Of a DNA stretch of 64,000 nt, positions 46,970 to 59,879 are shown piece by piece. This stretch comes from Molossus alvarezi. Its lineage: Eukaryota > Chordata > Mammalia > Chiroptera > Molossidae. The first letter of the stretch is position 1; each line of letters begins with the position of its first letter. Under the pieces are notes generated by a model. The model saw only the letters and a list, made by a program, of their open reading frames with translations. It did no database searches and was not told the origin of the DNA. The DNA lies in contig CM073887.1 of assembly GCA_037176705.1 (NCBI GenBank), positions 85,942,348 through 86,006,347 of the forward strand. Direction: 5' to 3'. The position numbers and the translations under genes were made by a program.

Positions 46970-49900
46970 TAGTCATTTATTCTATGATTTCTTTAATTAA
47001 AAACAAAAAAATGTACAAATTGTTTAAGTCCAAAATACCTTTCAAAAGACTGGAAATATTTTATCACTAGGTACAATCAATAAGAAAATGTTTCCTTGAG
47101 AGGTAGCTTCTGTGAAATATCAGTCAGTTGTTCACATACTGTGCCAAATGTTTTTCTATGAACTTATACAGAGAGTCAGAATTTGGATTTGTTTTATTTT
47201 TAAAATTATGCACAACAGTACAATAATATATGTATATTGCGTAAGCCTTATGGTGTTGTGCTGAGTAATTTATTGCTTGAATCAAAAAACTATGCACCAG
47301 CAATACTTTTGATTACCCCTGAAACACAAAAGCATTAATAAACAAAAATAACCAAATATTTTTCCATATTTCTTCAAACATCACACAACCTATTCTCCTT
47401 AATTTTTTAACAATATAAAAATGACTTCTTTTTATAATCTGATGTCTAAATAGTTTTCTACTATTATTTTTCTTCTGATATTTATGAGAATAATTTGCAT
47501 TCTCAAGGTCTCTAAAATAAACTTATTCTTTCAACTCATCAAGTAAAATGTTTTATTTCCCTGTGATTGTGCTAATGATATTCTTTAGGTGGTGCTGATG
47601 TAATGCTTTGTGTATTGAAATAACCAATGGGATTCTCAGTTCCTCAGGCCATGTGTTTCAGCTGTGGTAGGAGCCATCATGAAATAGCTTTCAGGGCTCT
47701 GCAGTTAAGTTCTGTGTGCTAAACTATTTGTGTGCTGACAACCTCGCATTAAATGCTATAGCTCAATACATTACAAACCAAGAAACAAAATTGGGAATTT
47801 TGTTATGATTACACTCTACTGATGTTAATCTAGTTGTATAACTAGTTTACCTACAAGTATATAATTACGTTGAGAAAGTATCTACAGAATTATGATTCAA
47901 AATGGTTATGAATATAGGGATTTTTCTACCATTTAAACACAAAATTTTCCAAATTAAAAGCAACCTGTTTTCTTCTTTTCTCTGAAATAATACTGTTATC
48001 TGTGTTTACATTTATATAGAACAGAGGTTAAAGAGTTGATAAATGATTTGGTAAAAAACAATAAATATGTTTTTTACTTATGATATTTGCTAGGAATTGG
48101 TGGAAGGGAAAAGAAAATATTATAGCAATTTACTAGAATTTTAGACTACTTTGAAGGATTCTACTCAACAAATCTTAGTTATTTACTTTATAAAAGTAAG
48201 ATTCTTGAAACTATCATTGTCATTCTTGCATGAATAAATGAAGACTGTGATATCCTTACAATAACAAATTTGCGTACATCCGGAGTTTGTTGCCTCTTTG
48301 CTTCTCTCCTTTTCTCTTATCCAACAATGTATGGATGAGATTTGATTGGAAATCAATGTTTCCTTTGACGTCGCCATGGACCTCTTCCCATCTGGTGTTT
48401 TCATGAGCTTCCTAGACATATTTGCTTAGAAATTTGAGAGAACAGAAATATAGTTAATTTTTTAGGTCATGTAACATCCCAGAAATAGTATCTATTACAT
48501 ATTCTCTTAACACTTTCATAAATCAAACTGAACTATTAGATATGACAAATTTTGACAGTTTTAGACCAGGTGTAATATTTTTTTTGAGGCTAAAAAATAC
48601 TAATGAAATAAACATGCTGTTAGAAAGTTTATGAAAAACATCATTAAGATCATTTTATATCAAATGCAATTGGATATATTTGATAATAATTTCAAGAACT
48701 CATATAACGCTTGCCTTAACATTGAAGCACATCTCCACCTAGGAGACAAAAAGCAGGTTCTCCAGGGTCTCACCTGCAGATATGTTTATCTGCAAGGTGA
48801 TGAACTTTATTATGTTTTCTTTAAATCTCACTGATTTGTGTATGCAAATTTGGCTTGCACATCTGTTTCCATTTCTCTTCATCTGCCCAATTTGGTCTAG
48901 TAGAAATGATGTACAAGTCTAGATCCTGGTCTTTCCCAGAATATTTTTAGTCATCTGTGAACTTTAGCCCATCCTTCTAATGTCAGCTTGCTGCGAAGTG
49001 GGCAAGGAGCTATGACATTTACTCTGGAAAAAATAAACACCTTTCAAGTTGGCCCAAACTATTTGACCAATTGAAGTCTGACAGCTTGCACCCTGGATTT
49101 TTTCCCCCATGAATGGCATAACATCGCTTAATCCTTAAAACTGTTAAATTGTTTGGAAGTTTTCACAGAGTCTTTATTTTCCCTCTTTTGAAATTTTCAG
49201 ACTGAATCTTCATACAAAATCTCAATTTGTTTAATGACAGCATATCGATACAGCTGAGTTTTGAAGTTTATTTTTTTAAGTCCAGTTAAAAATTTTTAGA
49301 ATATGAAAGTGGTTGAATTTAAAATTTGACATGGTTAGAGAAAATCTGCAGGAACTAATTATTTCATTGCATAGAAAAGTATTAACTGGGCTCAAACAAA
49401 ATGATGTAGGTTAGTTTCTAAGTTTTCTCTTCTAAAAACAGCATTTAAAAACATATTCTTAAAATAAATTTTAAAGAAACATAGATCAGTGAAGAGCAGA
49501 ATGAATGGAATTTTGGTTAGGTTTCTGGAAACATTAATAACAATATAAGAATACAAGTAATTTATTTTTGTTATACTTAACCTCTGTTAATTTAGTATGG
49601 GCTATCCATTGTACTTAGCACTTCATTCAACCCCTACAAAAAGTCTATTAGATAAGTTTGATTATTATTCTCATTTTGAAATGGGAAAATTAAGGATCAG
49701 AGTGTGTCTTCATTTTTTCAGAATTTCGTATAAATTATGTTGCCCTTATTTGCAGAGAACTGTGTAGGACTGAAAGGATCAGCTTGCTCAGTCCCTGTTA
49801 TTACACAATCATGTCCTAATCTTTACTTATTATTCTCAACATGATTTGTTCAGTTAAATTTTACCTTGAACATATTTGCCATGACCACCACATCTGTGAT

Positions 49901-50767
49901 TTTCCAGGAATAAAGAGAAAGTATAACAGGCCGTCTACCAAGTCCTGGCAGGCATTCCTCCGTGACACAGAAACAGCCTCTTTCACTGCTTCTGTTTAAA
50001 GTTCATGCAAAAGTAAATACAAAAAAGAAGGAATACACCCTTTTTTCTTCTTTCACAGTTACTTTCCTCAGTGAATAGATAACAAATAAGCTACAGAAAA
50101 ATTGAAATAAAATGACAGAATTTCAGAGTCTAATGGCTTAAGTTTTTTAAATAAATGGCTTTCAAAAGAAAACTTGCTATAATGTTAAGGCTTCAATTTG
50201 ATGGGTACTCTTTCAGGAAAAAAAAAAGGCATTAAGAAAAGTGCTAAAATTAAATGATACTTTTTTTTTTTTTTAATTATGAGGAGAGTACCCTGAATCA
50301 CTGACATTTTAAATCAAAATGGCTAAATTTGCTAAAATTCTACTTCCTTCTAGTTATAGGACATTAATGTCTTATTTTTCATCCTTATATATGACTCTGC
50401 TTTTTTTGTTTGTCACTTCTAAGTTGTTATGTTTTTAGAGAGTGTTGGTTTTTCTTTCCTGGCTTGTGCAGCCCCTCATTCCCTGCCCCGCCCCCCACCC
50501 CATCATAGTGCTGAATTCTCAGGGCTATGGTGCAAATGTTTGTGTGTGGTTTGTGCTGCTTTTATGACAAGACTGTTTGATCTGACATGAGAACTGGGAA
50601 AACTGGACCATTCTTTTACCGTGACAATAAGGAAGGTGTTTTTCAATTGCACATGTGTGGGGATCCTGTAGAACCAATTTAATTGCAATTCCAGTGACTC
50701 TGTAGGCCAGTGAATGATTTTCCATTGTGCCCTGATTTGTTCACCTAAGACATAACTTTTGGAATAG
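46970..50767. other. Intron, repeat-poor
   Basis: 3.8 kb without SINE or young L1; one MIR-like relic at 49600-49705. Much of it looks unique, and conserved regulatory sequence is possible but not shown. The pyrimidine tract of the acceptor at 50766 is weak. Confidence 0.5.
49600..49705 (+). repeat. MIR relic
   Basis: TGTACTTAGCACTTCATTCA and CATTTTGAAATGGGAAAATT follow the MIR core. Confidence 0.65.
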
Positions 50768-50898
50768 TGGTGTAAGGCTGGAGAATGTACCAGCAGGACC
50801 TCAGCACCTGGACATGTGGCTGGAGAGTGGAGCGTGTGGAGCCCCTGCAGCCGAACCTGCAGTGCCGGGATCAGCAGTCGAGAGCGCAAATGTCCTGG
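50768..50898 (+). CDS. ADAMTS19: ADAMTS19 exon: end of disintegrin-like domain and first thrombospondin repeat
   Basis: Starting at TGG after AG at 50766-50767, the frame reads [19 protein letters not shown] and then [18 protein letters not shown], ending RERKCPG with two bases of the last codon before a GTAAAC donor. WSVWSPC is the tryptophan-rich start of a thrombospondin type 1 repeat, and CSRTCSAG fits the Cxx(S/T)CxxG consensus for O-fucosylation, a modification known to promote secretion of ADAMTS proteins. The acceptor is weak: the 25 bases before it contain many purines. The local GC content is far above the surrounding intron, as is usual for this exon type. Confidence 0.94.
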
Positions 50899-51084
50899 GT
50901 AAACGCAAAGTTCCTGGATTGGGGGAGGGCAGTTTCTTATTCAATTCTGAAATGCAAAGATTTTACTGATAAATCATGTTGGGAAACAAAAGATGCCCCT
51001 CAAACTCCATTCCACTTTGGGAAACTGACAAATACCTCAAATTATTTATATGCTATAGAAACTCCTTTTAAAAACCTCATTTAT

Positions 51085-51420
51085 ATGTGGAATTTGAAGA
51101 GCTAAATAAATGAATAAACAAAATAAAACACACTCATAGATACAGAGATCAGACTGATGATAGCCAAAGGGGAGGGGAGTTGGAGAACTGGGTGAAAAGG
51201 TGAAGAGATTAAGAAGTACAAATTGGTAGTCACAAATAGTCATGGGGATATAAATTACAGCATAGGAAATATAGTCAATGATATAATAATAACTGTCTGG
51301 TGCCAGGTGGATACTGGAAATATCAGAGGGACCACTGTAAAGTGTAAGATTGTCTAACTGTTCACCTGAAACTAATACAAAGTAATATGAATGTCAACTG
51401 TAACTGAAAAAAAAGTGAAA
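51085..51420 (+). mobile_element. Old mammalian L1 3' end (L1MA/MB-like)
   Basis: ATACAGAGATCAGACTGATG, GATAGCCAAAGGGGAGGGGA, and the end CACCTGAAACTAATACAAAG with AATGTCAACTGTAACTGAAA. Confidence 0.8.
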
Positions 51421-51791
51421 GAATAAAATAAGACCCATCCTTCTAAGAATAATTGAAACCTACACAGGGTGTTTTCTTGATTAAATAAATTAAAATATGT
51501 TAAATAAACAGGGAGAAACACTTTAGAAAAAGGAAGTCAACATTGAAAGGAACTGTGAGACGTGCAGGACAAGGATAGGACTTCGGAAAGGGAAGCATGA
51601 GAACAAAACCAGTGTCAAGGAAGCTAAGGGTGATGAGAGGTGAAAACATGCTAAGCACATGTATAGATAGGGACCTTGACAAGATCCTCTTGCTCAACCC
51701 CATCATCCCGAGAGTGATTATGAGAAAGTGTGTGTGAAAGTCATTTCAGCTTTATGCTTTAGCTCTTGGTGTGAGCTCAGTGGCCCGATGA
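51421..51791. other. Intron, nothing recognised
   Basis: Unique sequence before the SINE. Confidence 0.5.
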
Positions 51792-51803
51792 CTTCACAAG
51801 CAA

Positions 51804-51805
<2 letters not shown>

Positions 51806-51840
<35 letters not shown>

Positions 51841-52070
51841 GTCCTCACCTGAGGATATTTTTTCATTGATATTTAGGTAGAATGGAAGGGAGAAGAGGAG
51901 GGAGAGAAACATTGATGTGAAAGAGACATCGATTGGTTGCCTCCTGCACAACCCTGACTAGGGCCTGGGATTGAACCTGCAACCCAGGGATGTGCCCTTC
52001 TCTGGGAATCGAAATCACAACCCTCAGTCTGTGGGCTGATGCTCTCATCTCTGAGTCAAACTAGCCAGGG
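51806..52070 (-). mobile_element. VES-type SINE with (CA)n tail
   Basis: Antisense copy flanked by CTTCACAAGCAATT at 51792-51805 and 52071-52084. The segment 51806-51838 is a (GT)n run on the + strand, inside the duplications, so the SINE tail on its own strand is (CA)n. Confidence 0.96.
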
Positions 52071-52460
52071 CTTCACAAGCAATTTTAATGAATTTATATG
52101 AAAATGTTAGAGTCATCTTCTTAGTAATTCTCAGAAGCAAGCTCCTCCATGGGAACGGTAGGCTTGCTATTTTGCACCAGCCTCAGCCCTTTTCTTTTTA
52201 ATTTTCACGGCAAGTTAGCTTTTATTTCTCAAGTATTTTAGACGTTAAATTGACCAAGGATTGGAAAAACTATGTAGTTTTAAAAAAATAAATATGTATT
52301 TTCTACTATTACTATGTGGAATCATTTCATGAATCCACATTTTCAAAAGTAGGTTTAATGTAAAGGGGTATACATTATTAATAGAATGCCTTTTAGTTTT
52401 AAAAAATGAGTAGTTAACCTAAAAAAAGATAAAATTGATTATTTGTACTGTCTTTTCTAG

Positions 52461-52633
52461 TCTAGGTTCTGAAGCAAGGGATTGTAATGGTCCCAGAAAA
52501 CAATACAGAGTATGTGAGAATCCACCTTGTCCTGCAGGTTTGCCTGGATTCAGAGACTGGCAATGTCAGGCCTATAGTGTTAGAACTTCGTACTCAAAGC
52601 ATGTTCTTCAGTGGCAAGCTGTCATGGATGAAG
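52461..52633 (+). CDS. ADAMTS19: ADAMTS19 exon: end of thrombospondin repeat, start of cysteine-rich domain
   Basis: The acceptor is CTGTCTTTTCTAG. One base completes the split glycine codon, followed by 57 codons. GSEARDCNGPRKQYRVCE and NPPCPAG finish the thrombospondin repeat; LPGFRDWQCQAYSVRTS opens the cysteine-rich region, where FRxxQC is a family hallmark. The exon ends QWQAVMDE plus one base before a GTATGA donor. Reading through the donor gives about 27 more residues before a stop; I regard those as intron. The cysteine-rich and spacer parts of ADAMTS proteins bind substrate and matrix. It lies only 1.6 kb after the previous exon. Confidence 0.94.
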
Positions 52634-52834
52634 GTATGACAAACCAGATCACTACATCTCACTTTGCAAAGTGTTTTACAACAGTAGTAAATGTCTTTTT
52701 ACAGATTATATTCTAGGTATTTCAATGCTCTATTTTTTCTGCCTTTACTGGCATAAAACAACCACAAGCACTGGCTAAAAATGTGTATTTAAAAATATAG
52801 AGATAGTACTACAAACCTCTTAAATCAACTAACA

Positions 52835-53735
52835 TTTAAAAAGTGGCCATACCAAAGGCTGGTGAGGATGAGGAGACACTGGGTCTGTCATACTTTGCTG
52901 GCAGGAATGTGAAATGGTACATACAGCTACTCTGAAAAAAAAATGTGGCAATTTCTTAAATAACTAAAGATATATTCGTCATATAATTTAGCAAATGCAG
53001 TCCTGTGCATTTATCCAAGAAAAATGAAAATTTACAATCATAGAAACATCCTGTACACACATGTTTATAGCAACTTTAATTTCAATAATCAAAAACTGGA
53101 AACAACCAAAAAAATTCTAAATAGTTGAATGCCTAAACAAACTGAGGAACCATCCAGACCATGGGAAATTAAGCAACAATAAAAAGAACAAATTACTGAT
53201 ATGTGCATTTACTTTTTTTTTTTTTAATGTAACTTCTTGAAGATTTAATCTGGGTAAGAGAAAACTAATGGAGACAAAAACCAGAAACCCAAGTGCAGTG
53301 ACTTTTTATTTCAGAGAGATATACTGATTGAAAAAAAAATCACAAAGGGTCACATACTGTATGATTCCATTTATGCAACATTCTTGAAATAATAAAACTA
53401 GGGAGATGGGAAACACATAGGTTAGTGGTTGCCAACAGTTGGGGATGGGGGTGAGGAGAGAGGGGTGTTAATGTAAAGGGGTAGCATGAAGTAGAACATT
53501 GTGCTGATGAAAAATAGTTCTACATATTTTTTGTGGTGGTGGCTGTAAAATCTACACAGGTGATCAAAGGCGTGTAACTATACACATGTGTGTACTAATG
53601 TCAGTTTCTTGGATTTGCTATTGTACTGTAGTTACCAGGGTGTAACCATGGGGAGAAACTGCGTGAAAGGTATGTGGGACCTCTCTGTACTATTTTTTCA
53701 ACTTCCTGTAAATCCTTCACCATAATAAGAATCTT
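52835..53735 (+). mobile_element. Old mammalian L1 3' end
   Basis: Sense remnants: AAGGCTGGTGAGGATGAGGA, CTTTGCTGGCAGGAATGTGA, GGTTAGTGGTTGCCAACAGT, then CCTTCACCATAATAAGAATC. A stretch at about 53205-53295 does not fit and may be an insertion. No intact frame. Confidence 0.78.
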
Positions 53736-53739
53736 AAGA

Positions 53740-54095
53740 AAATTGTATGTTGCCTTATGCTTTAAGAATGATAACTTTTGCCCATGGTCAGTGGGCGTGG
53801 GTTTGAGTTGCAGTACCAAAAGTGGTGGTGAATTCTCTGTCTTAATTGACCCTCCTGCCTCTGGTCTCTCCTTTTGTTGTTCCTCCCCTTCGTCAATTTG
53901 GACTGTGCTTTCCATCATTTCAATAACACGCCTGTTAATCGCCTAAATTTCATTGTTTATCAATTTCAGTGCATCCATCTGACAAAAACCTTTCTCTCAG
54001 TGTAGACATCTGAGCATACAAACAAGCACTGATGGGAACAGTTAAACAATAGGGCAAATGATTCCACTACAGATTGTGGGGGAGGGGTAACCATC
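53740..54095. other. Intron, nothing firm
   Basis: Unique or very diverged sequence. Short open frames here have no family features. Confidence 0.4.
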
Positions 54096-54790
54096 AGATT
54101 ATTCCCTCCTCATCTTCTTGCTATCAAACCCCAAGTCTGTCTGTGCAGACATTCCATCTGCTTTCTACCATATAACACAATTTCACTCCTCTTTTCCAAA
54201 GCCAGTGGCTCCAGCTATGTCCTGGATATCATCCCCATTTTCCCTTTTAGCTGGCTTATTGATTAGCCCTACTTTCTCACATACTCAATCTGCTTTTTCT
54301 AATTTTTCACATTGGATTTTTAAACATATTTAGGATTCCTCCATGAAAAACTGCAAACTTTCCTCCAAGCTCATAGCCCCCTCCAGCTGGCGCACTTACA
54401 CACTCCCTCACCCCTCATAGACACACTTCTCAAAGGAGCCGTCTGTTTTCCAGCCCTCTGTTTCCCGACTTTTCAATCTAGGTTTCACCAGCACAGATCA
54501 CACTGATGTCTTCAAGGACTTTCATGGAAACTAAACCTAGTAAATGGTTTCCAGTTGTTTTTATACTTGAACTCTCAAACACGTTCTAATGACTGGCTAC
54601 ACTTTGGTTCTTGGAACACTCATGTCTTTATTTCTGTGACATAAAACCTTAGTCTCTACTCTCTCTCTAGTGGTCTGCCTTGCCCAGGTGCTATTCTGTT
54701 TTCACTCTACATTTTCTTCTTAGTTGATTTCATCTATTCCCATGACTTCAGATATGCAAATAATGCATCTTTATGTCTTCAGCCAGATTT

Positions 54791-54804
54791 GGGGGGGGGG
54801 GGGG
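54791..54804 (+). repeat. Poly-G run (14 G)
   Basis: Uninterrupted G run on the sense strand of the intron. Confidence 0.95.
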
Positions 54805-55582
54805 TCCAGACTTGTTTGTACAACTTCCTCCTCAATATTTCTACCTGGATATCTGCAAGTTCAAGACTGAATTCGTCATTTTAACCCTTCCAATCCATGT
54901 CCATTCTGATCCTCTGTAGTGTCTCCTTCTCAGTGAAGGTTATACCAGCTTTTCAGTTGCATAAGCCAGAGATGTGACATTGTTAACATTTCCATCTTCC
55001 TTCCCCGCACATTCAATCCATCATCATGTCTTATCTATTTTACTTCCTGAATCTCTCTCTACTCCATCTCTACTTTCACTATTCTAAACTTCAGTTTCCA
55101 CAGTGTCTTGCTTGGGCTACTCTAGTGCCTCCAAAGAAGTCTTTCTGTTTCCACTCTTCTCCTGCCTTAACTCACTCTTCTTAGAGCAGTCTACAGGTCT
55201 TTATATAAAATGCAAATCTGATCATTTGAATCTCCCTCTTAAAGCCTTTCAGAGGCATCTCATAACTCTTCGGACAGAGACCAAATTACAGAACATGACA
55301 TGCGCAATAAGACCCTCTTTAATCTGCCCTCTCCTGTTGTCTCCTGCTTCATCTAGAATCTCGATCCCTTTCACTCAGCACTCCACACATTGGTCTTATT
55401 TACTGCCTCAAATGTGTCATGTTCTCTTTCCCTACATGGTCTCCAAACATACTGTTACTGCAGTTGAGAAGAAATTATAGCACAATCTTCTACTTACACA
55501 ATCCTTTTAATAACTGATTATTCTGTCTTTTCAGGTGCTTAGACCAAAAACCTTGGAATAATTATATTTTCTTTTCTTTCTC

Positions 55583-55846
55583 TCTCTCTTTTTTTTTTAT
55601 CCTTACCCGAGGACATTTTTGTATTCATCTTCAGATAGAGTGAGAGGGAGAGAGGGAGGGAAGGGGGGAGAGAGAGAGAGAGAGAGAGATCTATGCGAGA
55701 GAGACACATCAACCGGCTGCCACCCACACGACCCCAATCGGGGCTGGGTACAAACTGCAACTGAGGTACGTGCCCTTAGCAAAAACTGAACCTGGGTCTC
55801 TCTGGACTGTGGGCTCCCGCTCTAACCACTGAGCAAACCAGCACGG
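55583..55846 (-). mobile_element. VES-type SINE
   Basis: Antisense copy with a GA-repeat body; duplication CTTTTCTTTCTCT at 55570-55582 and 55847-55859. Confidence 0.95.
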
Positions 55847-57891
55847 CTTTTCTTTCTCTTTTACTACACATTCAAAATATCAGTGAGGTCACATTGACCC
55901 TATCTTTAAAATACATCCAGAATCTCATCATTTCCCAACATCTCCAGAACTGCCACCCTGGTGCAAGCCACTAACTTTCACCCAGATGATTGCAGTAGTC
56001 TTCTGACTGGTCTTTATGACTTTGTCCTTACCCTGCCTTCATTCTGAAAATAACAGCTAGAATTATTTATTTAAAATGTCAGTCATATCATGTTATTCTT
56101 CCCCTCAAAACCCTCTTCACAACTCACTGAGAGTAAAATTTCGAAGCTCTTCTAATGGCCTAGAAAGACGTCCACTGCCTGGCTTTTTGTTGTCCTCTAA
56201 CTTCATCTCTACCATTTCTTCATCACACCCTTCTACCCACACTGACTCCCTTGCTCTTTCTAGAATGTTAGGTACCATCTTGTTTTAGTGTCTTGGAAAT
56301 TGTTTTCTGTGCTTAAACACTTTCCCCAGATATTGGTAAGATCCATTCTTTTACCTCCTTGGGTCTTTTCTCAAATATTAACTCAGTGCTTTTCCTTTCC
56401 CTTCTTTATTCTTTTGTTTAAAGAGCTAATCATCTGCTGTAATACTTTTATGTTTTATTTGTTTATTATATGTCCCCAATTAATAGTTGTAAGAGTAGGG
56501 CTTGTTGTCATATTTTGTGCATGTGATATGTTTAGCACTATAAACAATACCTGAACAGGGTAGGCGTTGAATAAATATTAGGTGATGACTGATGCGCTTA
56601 ATGGGAATTTTCTGTTGCTCTGCCTTGGCCTCTCTTGTCTTCCCACTAAACATTCTCCTTAGGATAATCTTACTTATTCACTAGGTTATATTTATCAACT
56701 ATATGCTAAAGGGACACAGATATTTAGCTCCATCCCAGATTGCCCTGTCCTGATTTCCTGAGCTGCTTACCCATCTGTTGCAAAGTGTGTCCATTCAAAA
56801 TCCCATTCATCTCCAACTTAATGAGCTCCAAGTTGAACACACCCCCTGTTCTTTCCCTTCTCAGTCCACCTGATTCTCTTGCTGGTCTATCTCACAGAGA
56901 ATGAGATAATGATCTTCCTCATTACCAAGCTAAGCCAGAATCCTTTCTCAAACCATCCACCTGTAATCAGTCAGCAAACTCCACTTGTCCAAACCTTTCT
57001 ACTGCCAGCATCTTTGTTCATAATCGCATCATCTCTAACCTGGATTCCTTAGCTTCCTTCCTATCTCTCTGACATAGATTCACCCTCTGCCAGCCCCTAC
57101 ACCTGCCTCATTTCAGCCAGGTTGGCCTTTTCAAAGGCCAGATTTGTCAGTCACTTTGCCAAGTAATACCCTTCCATGAGTCCTGTTGCTCTTATGACCA
57201 ATCTCAAACTTTATTACCTGGTTTATAAGGCCATTTTTGTGGCCCACTCCAGCTGACTTCTCTCATTCCCTCTGTAGTCTCCAACGCAACCAGGCTGAAT
57301 CCCATTCCCCTCCTCATATGTATCGTACTCTATTTCAGGGCCTATAAACATGCAAGTTTCTTGCCATAATACCTTTTATTTCTCAAACGTTGATCTCTCT
57401 CTCTCTCCCATTTTATTTACCTTGAAAACTTCTACTGATTTCTTTGGACTCCGCTTATGTCAAATTTTCTAGGAAAATAAAATCCCCCCAATCTTCCAAA
57501 CTGGGTGCCTCTTCCAGGTACATCCCAAACACCCTATTGTAGCAGATTTTAATGTCTGTATTCTCTCTATTGTCTGTGCCTAGTGTACAGTCTGGCAATT
57601 ATTAAGCTTTTGATGAATATTTGTTGCATATATTTGAAATATATAAACAATAACTTTTCACTATAAAAATATAATCAGGATGACTATTCAGATCATAAAA
57701 GTTATTATCTGATTATTTGAGGGTTAATTCTATCTCTGCCTCTAACTAACTGTACAACTTCATAATATTAAATTTATTTGAAACCTGTTTAGACATATGT
57801 GAAATAAGAGATAGGAAAGAGGTTTCCTTCAGTTTAAAAAAATCGGAATTGGATGGGGGTCAACTTGAAATATTAAAGATATTGGAAAATT

Positions 57892-58090
57892 GCCCTGGCC
57901 AGTTTGGCTCAGTAGTTAGAGTGTTGGCCTACGGACCAGAGAGTCTCGGGTTTAGTTCCTGCTAGGGGCATGTACCTCAGTTGCAGTTTGTTTATCCCCA
58001 GCCCCAGTTGGGGTTGTGTGGGTGGTAACCATTTGATGTGCCTCTCTCACATTGATGTTTCTCTCTCTCTCTTCCTCATAAAAAAATAAT
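57892..58090 (+). mobile_element. VES-type SINE
   Basis: Sense copy beginning GCCCTGGCCAGTTTGGCTCA; duplication ATATTGGAAA at 57880-57889 and 58091-58100. Confidence 0.94.
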
Positions 58091-58100
58091 ATATTGGAAA

Positions 58101-58850
58101 TCACAATTGAGTAAGTTCCTAAGTTATAAAGTGATGTTTATCACCAGAATAACCCATAATAAATATTTATGCAATTAGCAGGTTAGCATTTTTGATAATG
58201 ACTATTTTGCAAGTGAAATATCAAACACAGCAGTCTGTATGATGGACAAAATACACAACAATAGTTTTCATAGATTGTAACACTATGAAAGGAGTTGAAA
58301 TATATAATTCTTTTAAAAAGCCCAAGTTCTTAATAACATATGACATCTTGAAATGCAAGTGACTATTTCTGTTATTATTATGCAGTACATGGATCTATGA
58401 CTAAATGAATTAAATGTAGGGTATCAACACAGTAGAACATTTATTTTTTAGAGAAAAAAGATGCATGGCTTTAACATTCAGGTACTTTGCATACTCTGTG
58501 CTAAAATTTGGCTGAAATCCATGTTTAATGAATATCTTGGAAAGGGTTCATCTCTTAAATCAAGACAGAGCATGACTGCCAAGTACTGGCATGTTAAATG
58601 GATCACTACAATGTCACAATCTCGAGGGTATACTCCAGGAAGGAAGATTGGTATCAAATGTTTATGTCATCTGTAAAGCTAAAGTAAGCACAGCCAATTT
58701 ACAATATGTTGTAAGAGAAGAAATACAAAGATTTTTATCTGAAGTCTTGCTTGGAATGTGAATGGAATTTTCTAGATTAACTCCTGTCAACATTATTCAT
58801 ATATCAGGTTTGCTCTTCTCTGCCATAAAAACTCCAGAAAGAGAGAGTTC
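58101..58850. other. Intron, nothing recognised
   Basis: Unique AT-rich sequence. Confidence 0.5.
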
Positions 58851-58851
58851 A

Positions 58852-58861
58852 TATATATTTC

Positions 58862-58918
<57 letters not shown>
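58852..58918. repeat. (TG)n(TA)n simple repeat
   Basis: A perfect TG run of about 32 bases followed by TA units. Confidence 0.95.
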
Positions 58919-58920
58919 AC

Positions 58921-59875
58921 TTTTAAAGTGTTACAATTACAGCAGCTGTTTTAAAGTCCAAAGATATGACATAGTAAGCAGTCATTGAATAAACATAACC
59001 TACTTTGAGGTGTGAGAGCACACTGAAATGCTTTATTGTGACTTATAATGGCATCTTAAAGGAAAATTTCAAAACCATGCACATTGAAGGCCTTGTTCCA
59101 ACTCATCAAAATTGTTCAAAGTAGTATTCAGAAGCCACATGTGAAAACTGTTTGAAATGTTCAATTCCGAAGGCTCACTTGACTGTCTGTCTTCTCTTTG
59201 CAAAGTGATACCCTGTTCCATGCCTCTGGCTGTTATTTGGTATTTATAGAACCCATCAGCATACTGGAACTTTACTGAAGACATACTCGAAGATCAGTGG
59301 CGGAGACTGTCAGCTATTTTCCATTCTATTTATATGAGCTTAATAAACAGTAAAGGGCCTGGCTGGTGTCAAGCCAACAGAGAAGTAATGTAGCATGGAA
59401 ATTGCTCTGAAGTTTCAGATTTGAATAATCCTACTACTGGTGTTACCAAATACTACAGCTCCTCTGTACCATGCTTAGAAATAGAAATAGCACTTTAAAA
59501 ATATTTTGGCAATCTGAGCTTAATAGGCAAGTGCTTTAACTCCAACTGCCCTATCTTATTGTTTAATGTGTCACTGAATAAGACCTCCAGCCATTCAAGA
59601 ATTCTTTACCTAGAACTGTGGTTCCCAACCCCAATGTCCAGTACTTTGTTATGCTCTCTGACTAAGCAGTAAAGGGGGTTGAGTCTTAGCCAGCACTTCA
59701 GCAATTGTGCACATCAATGGATGTTCTAATGGGATTGTATTACATTTCTAAACATCCTCATCATGCAGAGTCTTATAGAATTGCTCATCTTAGAAGTTCT
59801 TCTTTCTCCCTTTACTAATGTTTCAATTAGAAAATGGCAAATGAATAGGATTGAAAATTAGTGTATTGGGATTAA
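58921..59875. other. Intron, nothing recognised
   Basis: Unique sequence with no exon or clear repeat. Confidence 0.5.
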
Positions 59876-59879
59876 TAAG

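Larger units (their letters stand above)
54100..57650 (+). repeat. L2-rich tract, at least three copies in one orientation
   Basis: L2 phrases recur: CCTTTCAGAGGCATCTCATA and CTCTTAAAGCCTTTCAGAGG near 55230-55260, ATGATTGCAGTAGTCTTCTG near 55985 with the end GGCGTTGAATAAATATTAGG near 56565, and GACCAATCTCAAACTTTATT to TTGATGAATATTTGTTGC near 57200-57630. A VES SINE interrupts at 55583-55846. Borders of individual copies are not resolved. Confidence 0.65.

Noticed and set aside
50503..50889. 128-codon minus-strand frame
   Set aside because: It is largely the antisense shadow of the exon at 50768-50898 plus intron.
52634..52716. Extension of the exon at 52461 past its donor
   Set aside because: The reading frame continues by chance. 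The GTATGA donor and the matching phase with the exon at 60396 show that the exon ends at 52633.
53601..53946. Overlapping 90 and 105 codon frames
   Set aside because: They fall at the end of an old L1 and in unique intron. No splice signals or domains.
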